From positions 1 through 15,549 of the forward strand of contig CAVBJJ010000041.1 in assembly GCA_963595735.1 (NCBI GenBank): a DNA stretch of 15,549 nucleotides. Direction: 5' to 3'. The DNA comes from CALWOS01 sp963595735 (GTDB taxonomy: Bacteria > Bacillota > Clostridia > Oscillospirales > Oscillospiraceae). The number at the start of each line of letters is the position of its first letter. The first letter of the stretch is position 1. Below the pieces are notes generated by a model. It saw nothing but the letters and a program-made list of their open reading frames with translations. It made no database searches and was not told where the DNA came from. Shown one piece after another: positions 8,204 to 14,947 of this stretch. The position numbers were made by a program, and so were the translations under genes.

Positions 8204-8989
8204 TTATGCCAGCGGCACCAGCTTTCCGATCAGCACATACCGGGCGTTGTCGTATTCATAAGAACAGGTGGAAAGGGTCAGGAACCGATCGCCCGGCGCG
8301 ATGGCCGTATCGGTGCGGAAGTCGGATTTCTCCATGGCCTGCTGCACCGTGGCAAAAACCTCCTCCCCGGATCGGGAAAAGGCATATACCTCTGAATCGG
8401 TCTGGGTCACATATCCGGCGACCGGCTCGACCCGATAGTCTCCCTGCGGGGTCAGCAGCCACATGACCGGATGGGCGTCAAAATAGGTCTGCTTGCGGTA
8501 ATGGGACAGCGTGCCGAACATCTCCTTGTTTTTCATGTTGTGGCCATAGATGATCGTGTTGCTGTCCGAAAAATCCCCGGCGTTTCGGTAATCGACAAAC
8601 AGCGTGCCGGCGCTGTTCCGGCTTCCGTCCACCAGCCTGCGCAGGTAATCCTTGTTGTCCGCGCTGCGCACCACCGGCAGATTGATGGGCGTACCCTCGC
8701 TGTACAGCCAGCCGATAATATCCTCGTTTGTCTTTGCCAGAACCGCAAAATCCACCGTGATGGGGGCGGCGTTCGGGGCAGGGGAGGCCGCGTCCGTTTC
8801 GGCGTCCTGCTGCGATCCCGCGGCGGTATCCGCTTCCGGCGCTTTGGCAAGCACCGCATCGTCGATCAGGCTTTCGTTCAGGCGGGTGCTCTGTCGGCTT
8901 TCCCGGAGATATCCCGTCAGGTTGACCGCTGCAAACACCAGCACGCCGCAGGCGGCCAGTCCCAGCAGGAGGCGTAGTATTTTTCCCAT
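8204..8989 (-). CDS. Class B sortase (second of two), 261 aa
   Basis: This is a membrane-bound transpeptidase that cleaves a C-terminal sorting signal and joins the protein to the cell wall or to another pilin. The start ATG at 8989 is supported by GAGGAA about 7 nt upstream and by an immediate N-terminal membrane anchor (MGKILRLLLGLAACGVLVFA). A start further upstream would add an implausible polar leader. After an Ala/Asp-rich linker, the catalytic domain holds the class B landmarks: IIYGHNMKN (His150), FLTLSTCSYEY (Cys242) and NARYVLIGK (Arg250). It is the last gene of the pilus operon, 89 nt after the TPKTG-bearing minor pilin, which is its most likely substrate. It could equally serve as the housekeeping anchor for finished pili. 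Confidence 0.92.
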   Translation of the reverse strand: MGKILRLLLGLAACGVLVFAAVNLTGYLRESRQSTRLNESLIDDAVLAKAPEADTAAGSQQDAETDAASPAPNAAPITVDFAVLAKTNEDIIGWLYSEGTPINLPVVRSADNKDYLRRLVDGSRNSAGTLFVDYRNAGDFSDSNTIIYGHNMKNKEMFGTLSHYRKQTYFDAHPVMWLLTPQGDYRVEPVAGYVTQTDSEVYAFSRSGEEVFATVQQAMEKSDFRTDTAIAPGDRFLTLSTCSYEYDNARYVLIGKLVPLA

Positions 8990-9023
8990 GTGCGTTTCCT
9001 CGTTTTCTTCGTTATGATATGCG

Positions 9024-9068
9024 GAAAGCCCCGCGCCGGCGCCTTGCGGCGTCATAGCTGGGGCTTTC
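9024..9068 (-). terminator. Hairpin between minor pilin and second sortase
   Basis: GAAAGCCCC (9024-9032) pairs with GGGGCTTTC (9060-9068), with an inner CGCCG/CGGCG stem. There is no clear T-run on either strand after the stem, so it is more likely a partial terminator or mRNA-stabilising element that lowers sortase expression relative to the pilin. Confidence 0.45.
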
Positions 9069-9078
9069 GATGCACAGT

Positions 9079-9918
9079 TTATTCTTCTGTTTTCTTGCCC
9101 TTGCGGGTCAGGAACAGAACCACGATCACACCCAGACTGGATGCCGCCAGCACCGCATAGAGAACCGGGGAGGATTCGTCTCCGGTTTTCGGCGTGTCGG
9201 TGTCGGTGCTTGCAGGCGTTGCGGGGGTGGTCGGCGTGGGACTGGGCGCGGGGCTGACCGGTGAGGGGTCAGGCGCCGGGCTGGGGTCAGGACTCGGTGC
9301 GGGCGTCGGGTTGGGATCCGGCGTGGGATCGGGATTCGGATCCGGCGACGGCGTGGGACTGGGGTCCGGCGTGGGATTCGGACTCGGCGTAGGAGTGGGA
9401 GTCGGAGTAGGGGAGGGGCTGGGGTCGGGTCTCGAGGAGGAAGAATAGTGATTCTGGAACTCCGCCCCGGCCAGCTTGTCGCTCTTGCTGGAATCCGGAT
9501 ACAGCACCGCGGTCGCCTCCAGCCCGCTGCCGTCCTCCGCGTTGGTGATGTAGACCGTCAGCAGACATACCCGGTCGTCGTAAGTACATCTCCGGCTCGT
9601 TCCGGCCACCTGATAAATGGTGTAGGTGTAAATGCCCACCCGGTTGTAGGTGATGGTCGGGAGGTTTTTCGTGTCCGCGCCGGTGATCGTCATGGTGTAC
9701 ACGCCGTCCACAGCGCCCTCCGGCATGGGATAGGCGATGTTGTCCGCCTGCAATTTAATGGTGTAGTCCTCTGCCGGTCTGGGGCGGGAGCCGGAAATGG
9801 AAACCGTCACCGGGATCGAAATGCCGGGATTTTCCGCCGCAAAGGCCGGTACGAGCGCGGCCGCCAGACACAGGGCCGCCATCGCTGCTCCAAAAATAAC
9901 ACGCATCCATCTTTTCAT
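9079..9918 (-). CDS. Proline-rich minor pilin / surface anchor with TPKTG sorting signal, 279 aa
   Basis: The ATG at 9918 follows AAGGGGAA with about 8 nt spacing and opens a signal peptide ending PAFA-AE (residues 1-28). Residues about 33-158 match the streptococcal pilin isopeptide-linkage (FctA/Spy0128-like) domain: VGIYTYTIYQVAG, CTYDDRVCLLTVYITN and EFQNHYSS. Where active isopeptide domains usually have Glu (YTxxEV), this one has Gln103, and no Lys is evident on the first strand, so the internal crosslink may be absent. Residues 163-241 are a Pro/Ser/Asp/Thr stalk, followed by TPKTGD (242-247), a hydrophobic segment and RKGKKTEE. This is a near-canonical LPXTG signal with Thr for Leu. 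Such proline-rich FctA-like proteins suit a cell-wall-proximal base pilin. The gene lies 13 nt after the first sortase gene, so the two are transcribed together. Confidence 0.85.
   Translation of the reverse strand: MKRWMRVIFGAAMAALCLAAALVPAFAAENPGISIPVTVSISGSRPRPAEDYTIKLQADNIAYPMPEGAVDGVYTMTITGADTKNLPTITYNRVGIYTYTIYQVAGTSRRCTYDDRVCLLTVYITNAEDGSGLEATAVLYPDSSKSDKLAGAEFQNHYSSSSRPDPSPSPTPTPTPTPSPNPTPDPSPTPSPDPNPDPTPDPNPTPAPSPDPSPAPDPSPVSPAPSPTPTTPATPASTDTDTPKTGDESSPVLYAVLAASSLGVIVVLFLTRKGKKTEE
9196..9429 (-). repeat. Degenerate tandem repeat coding the proline-rich stalk
   Basis: This stretch is built from degenerate 6- and 12-bp units (variants of ggatccggcgtg and ggactcggcg, + strand) that code Pro-x dipeptides (PSP, PTP, PDP, PNP) on the - strand. 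Such arrays often change length by slippage, which would change stalk length in whole codons. It is coding low-complexity DNA, not CRISPR. Confidence 0.75.
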
Positions 9919-9931
9919 ACTTGTTTTCCCC

Positions 9932-10759
9932 TTAGCTATTCTCCTGGCTTGCGGCCTGGTAAGGCTCCATCGCAGCCAGAATGATCGTTCTTGCATCGGT
10001 AAACTCGGTGGAACAGGTGGTAAACGCCAGAACCTGCGGGGTGTCCATCTGTTCCAGTTTTTCCAAGGCTTTCCTGCGCAGATGTAAGCTGTTGTCTTTT
10101 GCGTAAGAAAGCAGTCCATCTATATCAGCTTGCCAGTGATCCGGGTCGAAGATCGTCTCCTCTCCCGCGTCTGTCACCAGGCAGGCAAAGATTTCAAGCT
10201 CATAGGCCCTGTCGGGCAGGATCAGCATTCCCGAGGAATTCTCCTGGAAGAATTTCTGCTCCTTATATAGATCCAGGTCTCCGAACATCCCGCTGCGCTC
10301 CATGTGATGGCCATACAGCAGGGAATAGGCGTCGGAAAAATCCCGGTTGTTTCGTGTGTCCAGAAAAATGCTTCCGGCAAGCGCAAAGTTGCCGTATACA
10401 TCCTGATTGACATAGGTCAGGTTTGTGCTGCCCTGCAGCACGGGGTAGTCGATTTTGGTGTTGTCCAGCGTCACCCAGGCGCAGACATCCGGGTTGATTT
10501 TCAACAGCTCCGCAAAGGAGGCGCTGCCGTCTTCCTCCACGGTGGGCTTGAATTGCAGCAGCTCCGCCTGCACATTTTCGGCGGCGGCATAGATCCGATG
10601 GTTATCCCAAAGCGCAAAGGCCGCATAAAGGCACGCCGCACAAAGGCAGAGGATAACGATCAGATTCACAAGTGAGTTTGCGGCCTTAAGAATCCATCGT
10701 GACATATTTGCTTGCGGGTCGAACCGTGCCGCACTCCTTTCCCGGTTCTTTTGCTCCAT
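9932..10759 (-). CDS. Class B sortase (first of two), likely pilin polymerase, 275 aa
   Basis: An N-terminal membrane segment (about 28-50) precedes a class B catalytic domain with LLYGHHMERSGMFG (His151), LAFTTCSTEF (Cys249) and DARTIILA (Arg257). The start is uncertain. The ATG at 10759 has no SD and is preceded two bases away by a strong hairpin. An in-frame ATG at residue 19 (10705) lacks a properly spaced SD too, although AAAGGAG occurs about 21 nt upstream of it. Both starts give an intact anchor. The gene lies directly downstream of the major pilin, the usual place for the pilus-polymerising sortase, so it probably acts on the major pilin and adhesin, which share an unusual C-terminal signal. 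It is followed after 13 nt by the minor pilin gene. Confidence 0.92.
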   Translation of the reverse strand: MEQKNRERSAARFDPQANMSRWILKAANSLVNLIVILCLCAACLYAAFALWDNHRIYAAAENVQAELLQFKPTVEEDGSASFAELLKINPDVCAWVTLDNTKIDYPVLQGSTNLTYVNQDVYGNFALAGSIFLDTRNNRDFSDAYSLLYGHHMERSGMFGDLDLYKEQKFFQENSSGMLILPDRAYELEIFACLVTDAGEETIFDPDHWQADIDGLLSYAKDNSLHLRRKALEKLEQMDTPQVLAFTTCSTEFTDARTIILAAMEPYQAASQENS

Positions 10760-10760
10760 G

Positions 10761-10784
10761 GCCGGGGGCGAAGCCGCCCCCGGC
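10761..10784 (-). promoter_or_regulatory. GC-rich hairpin directly before the first sortase start
   Basis: GCCGGGGGCG (10761-10770) is perfectly complementary to CGCCCCCGGC (10775-10784) around a 4-nt loop. On the - strand it lies after the major pilin stop and ends one base before the sortase ATG, with no T-run. It could be an attenuator or stability element that keeps pilin mRNA abundant and sortase translation low. Confidence 0.6.
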
Positions 10785-10831
10785 GCCGGAACGCGTTTGT
10801 CAGAAAATGCTTGCCAATGGGTCAGCGGGAA

Positions 10832-11869
10832 TTAGTTCTCACGCTTCTTCTTGGTGAAGAACACGATCGCACCAACGCCGACAACCGCCAGCAGCAGGAC
10901 ATAGGGCATGGAGTCCTGATAGACGCCCATGTCGATTGTACCACCCTTGCTGTTGGTGATGGTCACAGACTCCATGGCAGTATCAACGATGTTATTGGTG
11001 TTCTTGTCCACATCATTGTAAGCATAGGTAGTCTTATAATTCTCACCAGAGTAGTCATTCTCCACCACAGTGTAAGTAACACCGTAAGGAATGTTGTTGA
11101 AGGTAATTTCTTCGTCGTTCTTCAGCTTGATTTCGGCGGTAGCTGTGCTACCATTTACATCAATAGACTTCGTCTCACCATCTTCCATATAGGTGATAGG
11201 CGCATTAACGGTCTTACCATCAGGAGCGGTGAAAGCAACCTTTACAGTGAACTTTTTATCCTTATCACCCATGATACCTTCGACTACTTTTTTAACTTTC
11301 AGAGTACCAGCGGAATAGGTGTTCTCAAAGCTATCCTTTTTGGAGCCATCGTCCTTTTTGCCGTTTGCACCTGCTTCCGTGTGGACGGCAGCAACGCGAA
11401 CCTTGCCATCCCGTTCGATAACAGTTACTTTCAGGATAATATCGTTGCCATAGTAGGTAACACCAGCGGTAGTACCCACAGTTTCATGAAACTTATAGGT
11501 GTAGACACCGACAGCTGTGTATGTAGGCAGAGTGATAGTGATTTTTTTCGTTTTCTTGCCATCGACACCTGCATCACCAGCACTATACTCAGCAGTTCCA
11601 ATAACAAAACCAGTGGGAGCATTCTCCTTGGTTACATTAACGCCGGCGTTCTGGACATCAATACACTCCGGCTGGGAGAAGGAGAAAGTTTCCGCCGGGC
11701 TGATAGTGCCATCATTTGTTCTTTCGTAATTTTTAGTGAAAGTAATAGTTGTCATATCCTCACCGTCGTATGTGTCATCGGTGCCAGACTCACCCGCCGC
11801 GAACGCGACCGTGCCCATGCTCAGTGCCAGCACCAGAGCCAGGGCGATGGACAAAAACTTCTTTTTCAT
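10832..11869 (-). CDS. Major pilin with two isopeptide domains and atypical sorting signal, 345 aa
   Basis: The ATG at 11869 follows a strong AGGAGGG ribosome binding site and a signal peptide (MKKKFLSIALALVLALSMGT, then AFA-AG). Domain 1 (about 40-186) has the FctA/Spy0128-like pattern with candidate isopeptide residues Lys46 (FTKNYE), Glu129 (YKFHE) and Asn183 (FENTY). Domain 2 (about 188-307) repeats it with Lys193 or Lys194, Glu270 (YTVVE) and Asn306 (TITNS). Such intramolecular Lys-Asn bonds stiffen pilus shafts. The C-terminus is TIDMGVYQDS followed by MPYVLLLAVVGVG and a KKKREN tail: a hydrophobic anchor without LPXTG, matching the adhesin's C-terminus. It sits between the SipA-like gene and the first sortase, as shaft pilins do in streptococcal FCT loci. 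Base composition is more AT-rich than the sortase genes, as often seen in antigenically variable pilins. Confidence 0.88.
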   Translation of the reverse strand: MKKKFLSIALALVLALSMGTVAFAAGESGTDDTYDGEDMTTITFTKNYERTNDGTISPAETFSFSQPECIDVQNAGVNVTKENAPTGFVIGTAEYSAGDAGVDGKKTKKITITLPTYTAVGVYTYKFHETVGTTAGVTYYGNDIILKVTVIERDGKVRVAAVHTEAGANGKKDDGSKKDSFENTYSAGTLKVKKVVEGIMGDKDKKFTVKVAFTAPDGKTVNAPITYMEDGETKSIDVNGSTATAEIKLKNDEEITFNNIPYGVTYTVVENDYSGENYKTTYAYNDVDKNTNNIVDTAMESVTITNSKGGTIDMGVYQDSMPYVLLLAVVGVGAIVFFTKKKREN

Positions 11870-11908
11870 ATTGGGTTTTCCCTCCTGAAATAAAATAATG
11901 AAATAGTA

Positions 11909-11938
11909 TGTATACCGGCCTTTGCCGATATCGCACAA
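11909..11938 (-). promoter_or_regulatory. Possible internal promoter for the major pilin
   Basis: In the 82-bp gap between the SipA-like gene and the pilin, the - strand reads TTGTGC (11938-11933), 18 nt, then TATACA (11914-11909). Both hexamers have two mismatches to consensus. A small CGGC/GCCG stem lies in the spacer. An extra promoter would help raise shaft pilin levels above the other operon products. The call is tentative. Confidence 0.35.
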
Positions 11939-11951
11939 TGGGGTAGGGGGG

Positions 11952-12509
11952 CTATAAGCCCCGTCTGCGGAGAATGGTAATGACCTTGCCTTTCACTTTC
12001 TCCTTAGGAATTGCGCCGAAATCCCGGCTGTCCTTTGCCTGGGTTCGGTAATCGCCAAGGAGAAACACATGGTTCTCCGGAACCTGATAGGGATACTCGA
12101 TCCCCTCCTTGGCATAAGTGGGGTACAGGATCTCGCCGGATTGGGCGGTTCCGTTCACCAGCAGAGTACCGCTGTCGTCCAGTGTGACAACATCGGTCGC
12201 GCCGGCGGCAATGCGGCCAATATGGGTCTTGCCGTCCACGGTGTAGGCGACGACATCGTTTTTGGCATATTCCCGCTGGAGCCGATAAGCGATCACCAGA
12301 TCGCCGTCCTTCACGGACGGGAACATGGCATTGCCGCTGGCCTGGGTGATGAGAAAAACCTGAGAAAACAAAATCCAGCCTGCCAGCACAAGGAACAGGA
12401 CGCGGATCAGCAGACTGATGTAGCCCTGCCGCTCCAGCGCGCGGTTTCTGCGAGAGGTGATGATGCCTGCACTTGTTTCATCTTTCTTAAGGATAGTCCT
12501 TCTCACCAT
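11952..12509 (-). CDS. SipA-like signal-peptidase homologue, probably catalytically inactive, 185 aa
   Basis: The fold is type I signal peptidase: one N-terminal membrane segment (about 31-55), then boxes B to E, ending with FLLGDYRTQAKDSRDFGAIP (149-168). The catalytic Ser normally found in GxSMxP is replaced: the sequence is SGNAMFP, with Ala61 before Met62. The general-base Lys of the KRV box also appears missing: HIGRIAAG has Gly98 before Arg99. Streptococcus pyogenes SipA, encoded in its pilus locus, is known to lack both residues and to assist pilus assembly without peptidase activity, so a pilin chaperone role is likely here too. The ATG at 12509 overlaps the preceding gene by 23 nt. 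GGAGG is only 2 nt before it, and the GTG at 12506, 5 nt from GGAGG, is an equally good start. A longer frame to 12623 runs inside the preceding gene and has no support. Confidence 0.85.
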   Translation of the reverse strand: MVRRTILKKDETSAGIITSRRNRALERQGYISLLIRVLFLVLAGWILFSQVFLITQASGNAMFPSVKDGDLVIAYRLQREYAKNDVVAYTVDGKTHIGRIAAGATDVVTLDDSGTLLVNGTAQSGEILYPTYAKEGIEYPYQVPENHVFLLGDYRTQAKDSRDFGAIPKEKVKGKVITILRRRGL

Positions 12510-12825
12510 CCCCTCCGTGGTTTGCAAAGCCGGAATGGGGCGGGGCGGCTGACCCGGTGCGCTCTGCAAGCAGGGCGTCGTACCGGGCGCGCTCGGCGGA
12601 AAGCGCCGCTTCATACAGTCCATTCAGCTCCGCAATTTTCTTCCACACATCCGCTTCCTCGACCCCGCCAAAGGTAGCCTTCCGAAAGCGAACCTGCTTC
12701 AGCCACTGGTGAATGCGTGCCTGCTCGTGATTGAGCGCTTCTGCAAGCGCCGGCTCCGGTCTGTCACGCACCCGGTTCTTTTCCCCGCGCCGTTTGGGGA
12801 CGCGAAGGGGATTCTTCTTTGTCAT
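12487..12825 (-). CDS. Small charged, coiled-coil protein of the pilus operon, DivIVA-like, 112 aa
   Basis: The ATG at 12825 has GGAGGAA about 8 nt upstream. The protein has no signal peptide or membrane segment and should be cytoplasmic. The first 35 residues are strongly basic. The middle (about 40-95) reads WLKQVRFRKATFGGVEEADV, then WKKIAELNGLYEAAL: the F-x-K-x-x-x-G-x-x-x-x-x-V pattern followed by a helix recalls the N-terminal lipid-binding region of DivIVA/GpsB proteins, and the helix could form a coiled coil. I recall similar small proteins beside SipA-like genes in other Clostridia pilus loci, but cannot verify this here. It starts 17 nt after the adhesin and overlaps the SipA-like gene by 23 nt, implying translational coupling. 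A role in placing pilus assembly at curved membrane or septum is speculation. Confidence 0.72.
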   Translation of the reverse strand: MTKKNPLRVPKRRGEKNRVRDRPEPALAEALNHEQARIHQWLKQVRFRKATFGGVEEADVWKKIAELNGLYEAALSAERARYDALLAERTGSAAPPHSGFANHGGDGEKDYP

Positions 12826-12842
12826 GTTTCGATTCCTCCGTA

Positions 12843-14789
12843 TTAGTCCTCTCTGCGGTGCTTGCGCCGCTTGACCGTCACCGTAACGCCGCCGACCACG
12901 ACCGCCAGCATCAGGACATAGGGCAGCGTGCTCACAACCACCCCGGCGTCAATGGTGATGGTCTTGTCGTTGTTGATCGTGACGGCCACATTCTCAGCCG
13001 GCATTGTGAAAGTGATGCTGTTGTCTTTCCACTTGCCCTCCAGATCAGTCAGAGTAGTAGAAGCCAGCGAGGATTTGTAGCCGTCGGGTTTTTCCGAAAT
13101 CGTCACTGACGCGCCAACGGGAATGGAGATGGTTTCATGCCCATCGTTACCCAACGGGAAAGTTTCCGTTTTGCCGTCATAGATCACAGTGAATGCAAAC
13201 TCGTCCTTTTCGTTGTACATATTACCGGACAGAGTTTTGGTGATGGTCAGGTTGGCCGTTACCGGCTCATACCTTGCGTAGAAGTCTACAGAACCATTTT
13301 CCAGTTCTTTGTTACTCGGAAGATAGCCAGACTCCCATTTGTCTGTCGGAATCAGCTTGTTTTCTTCATCGTACCATCCGACAAAGCGGTACATAATACC
13401 CCCGACTTCCGTAGTTTCGGGATAGTCACCTGTTGTACCCGATGTAGGAGCCATCGTTGTTTTGATTACCCGCTCACCACTCTTGTAGTTTTTTCCTTCT
13501 GCTAGTATTGGCTGGGATCCATTGGGCAATGTAACCCAGAATCTAGCGGCAAATACTGTTTTTGTTTTTACATCTACTGTGCAGTCAATGTGTTTGTCCG
13601 GATCGGAGCCGTTGTTTTTGGAAATCTTATAAGGCGTGAGATAAATGGCTTCAATATCACTTTCTTGCAATGTTACTCCTAACTCATCCTGCAGTTTAGT
13701 CCGGTAAGCGTTATAAATCGCTGTATAATACGTAGAATACTTTTCCTTAGAAATTAGCCATGAACCATCCGGCTGTTTTACCATATCGTCTGCCAAATCA
13801 ACTACATAAGACGAAACATTATCGAAAATATTTTTCTCTTTGTTGTTGTCATCATGTTCCCAAGTTGCGTCGGTGGTGTTTACAGTTCCGTTGCCGATGC
13901 AATCACCCCACTCTGTCGTTTCATTACTTCTCGGGTCACTTGTCGGCGTTTTCAGGTAGTATATTTTAGCCGCTTCTTCGCCAGGTTTAGTAACGGTAAT
14001 GGTGATGGTGTCCTCGTATTCAGTAGTCTTAGTCCAGGCCAGAAAACCAGTAGTAGTAGTATAACTCACAATCATGGTATATGTTCCGACCGGAACAGAG
14101 TCTTCAACCTTGATTTTATAGCTTCTGGTGTTGGAAGATTCGAACTCGGCAGTGATACCCTCTACAGTGATTTGATTGCCATCACTATCAATAAATTTGC
14201 AATCGATACTATCAGTCAGTGTGCCGGTGACAGTAATATTGTCTTCATCACCTTGTGCAATTTTGCATTCTTTCTGTCTGGTCTCAGGATTCGCATACAC
14301 ATCCGACGCATAACCGCCCAACTCCTGCATCCTGGCTTCCAGCGCGGCGTTCTGCTCGGCGGTGAACTGATTCATCAGGTACAGTTCATCCTCGCCCAGC
14401 GCATCTATGGCGGCGTTCATTTCCTCGTAGCTGGTGCAGGCCATGAGATACCGATACAGAGCGTCAACGGCGCGCTGCTCGGCGGAATCCGTATCCGGCT
14501 CCGTGTCCGGTTCCTCTGCATCCGGGGTCTCCGGTTCCTCGGTGGCCGTGTCTGCGGGTTCCTCTGTCACCGGCTCCGTGGTCGGTTCCTCCGCGTCCGG
14601 AGCCTCCGGCTCCTCGGCGATATCCACCGTTGGCTCCTCCGGGGCGATCTCCTCCGCTGCCGCTGCCGTCTCGTCGGGCGCCAAAGCGATCGCGGATAAC
14701 GGCAGCACCGTTACCAGACAGACACAACATAGCAGCAAGGCAATCAGCCTGTGGGATAATCCATTCGTTTTCCTGCCTCTCTTATTCAC
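12843..14789 (-). CDS. Large sortase-anchored ancillary pilin / tip adhesin candidate, 648 aa
   Basis: The GTG at 14789 is preferred: AGGAGG lies 7-8 nt upstream and the product then begins with a basic stretch and signal peptide (NKRGRK, then hydrophobic LIALLLCCVCLVTVLPLSAI). An in-frame ATG at 14843 has no SD. Domains: an acidic EEP/TEP-rich spacer (about 40-105), a helical segment (106-160), an Ig-like beta domain (about 175-265), an unrecognised alpha/beta region (about 270-450), an InlB-repeat-like part (FVGWYDEENKL and VDFYARYEP, about 465-520), a pilin-type isopeptide domain (TANLTITKTLSGN to TINNDK, about 520-610), then TIDAGVVVST, LPYVLMLAVV and the basic tail KRRKHRRED. It lacks LPXTG but matches the major pilin's C-terminus. 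As the first and largest gene of the operon it is probably the tip or adhesive subunit. The central region (about 13200-14250) is more AT-rich than the ends, suggesting exchange of the adhesive module. Confidence 0.85.
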   Translation of the reverse strand: MNKRGRKTNGLSHRLIALLLCCVCLVTVLPLSAIALAPDETAAAAEEIAPEEPTVDIAEEPEAPDAEEPTTEPVTEEPADTATEEPETPDAEEPDTEPDTDSAEQRAVDALYRYLMACTSYEEMNAAIDALGEDELYLMNQFTAEQNAALEARMQELGGYASDVYANPETRQKECKIAQGDEDNITVTGTLTDSIDCKFIDSDGNQITVEGITAEFESSNTRSYKIKVEDSVPVGTYTMIVSYTTTTGFLAWTKTTEYEDTITITVTKPGEEAAKIYYLKTPTSDPRSNETTEWGDCIGNGTVNTTDATWEHDDNNKEKNIFDNVSSYVVDLADDMVKQPDGSWLISKEKYSTYYTAIYNAYRTKLQDELGVTLQESDIEAIYLTPYKISKNNGSDPDKHIDCTVDVKTKTVFAARFWVTLPNGSQPILAEGKNYKSGERVIKTTMAPTSGTTGDYPETTEVGGIMYRFVGWYDEENKLIPTDKWESGYLPSNKELENGSVDFYARYEPVTANLTITKTLSGNMYNEKDEFAFTVIYDGKTETFPLGNDGHETISIPVGASVTISEKPDGYKSSLASTTLTDLEGKWKDNSITFTMPAENVAVTINNDKTITIDAGVVVSTLPYVLMLAVVVGGVTVTVKRRKHRRED

Positions 14790-14898
14790 CGGAATACCTC
14801 CTACTTTATCCTTCTGCGCATAGCCGCGCGTGAGATAGATCATTCAAATTGTGGTCGTATCCACATCATTCTGAATAAATACGCGCACATAAATGATT

Positions 14899-14947
14899 CA
14901 GTGAACCGCTGAACCCAAACGCATTATATCAGTTCACTGGTTCACTG
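14899..14947. repeat. Tandem and inverted 8-bp boxes: probable operator of the pilus operon
   Basis: Right arm: GTTCACTG twice in perfect tandem (14932-14939 and 14940-14947). Left arm: CAGTGAAC (14899-14906) followed by CGCTGAAC (14907-14914), the inverted copy with two mismatches. The arms are 17 bp apart and symmetrical about 14923. They bracket the -10 box of the pilus promoter; the right arm fills the -35/-10 spacer and the left arm covers the expected transcription start. Four 8-bp half-sites in tandem pairs resemble operators of ribbon-helix-helix repressors such as MetJ, and a gene for such a protein starts 110 bp away. Confidence 0.75.

Noticed and set aside
9196..9429. CRISPR or satellite array
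   Set aside because: Units are contiguous, degenerate, without spacers, and keep the pilin frame open.
10712..11893. 393-aa + strand frame over the major pilin
   Set aside because: Antisense to a gene with signal peptide, isopeptide motifs and sorting signal; no ribosome binding site.
12510..12623. Longer N-terminus for the SipA-like protein
   Set aside because: The extra residues are a Pro-rich out-of-frame reading of the preceding small gene.
13854..14699. 281-aa + strand frame over the adhesin
   Set aside because: Antisense shadow; Arg/Leu/Cys-rich end is the reverse of the acidic spacer.
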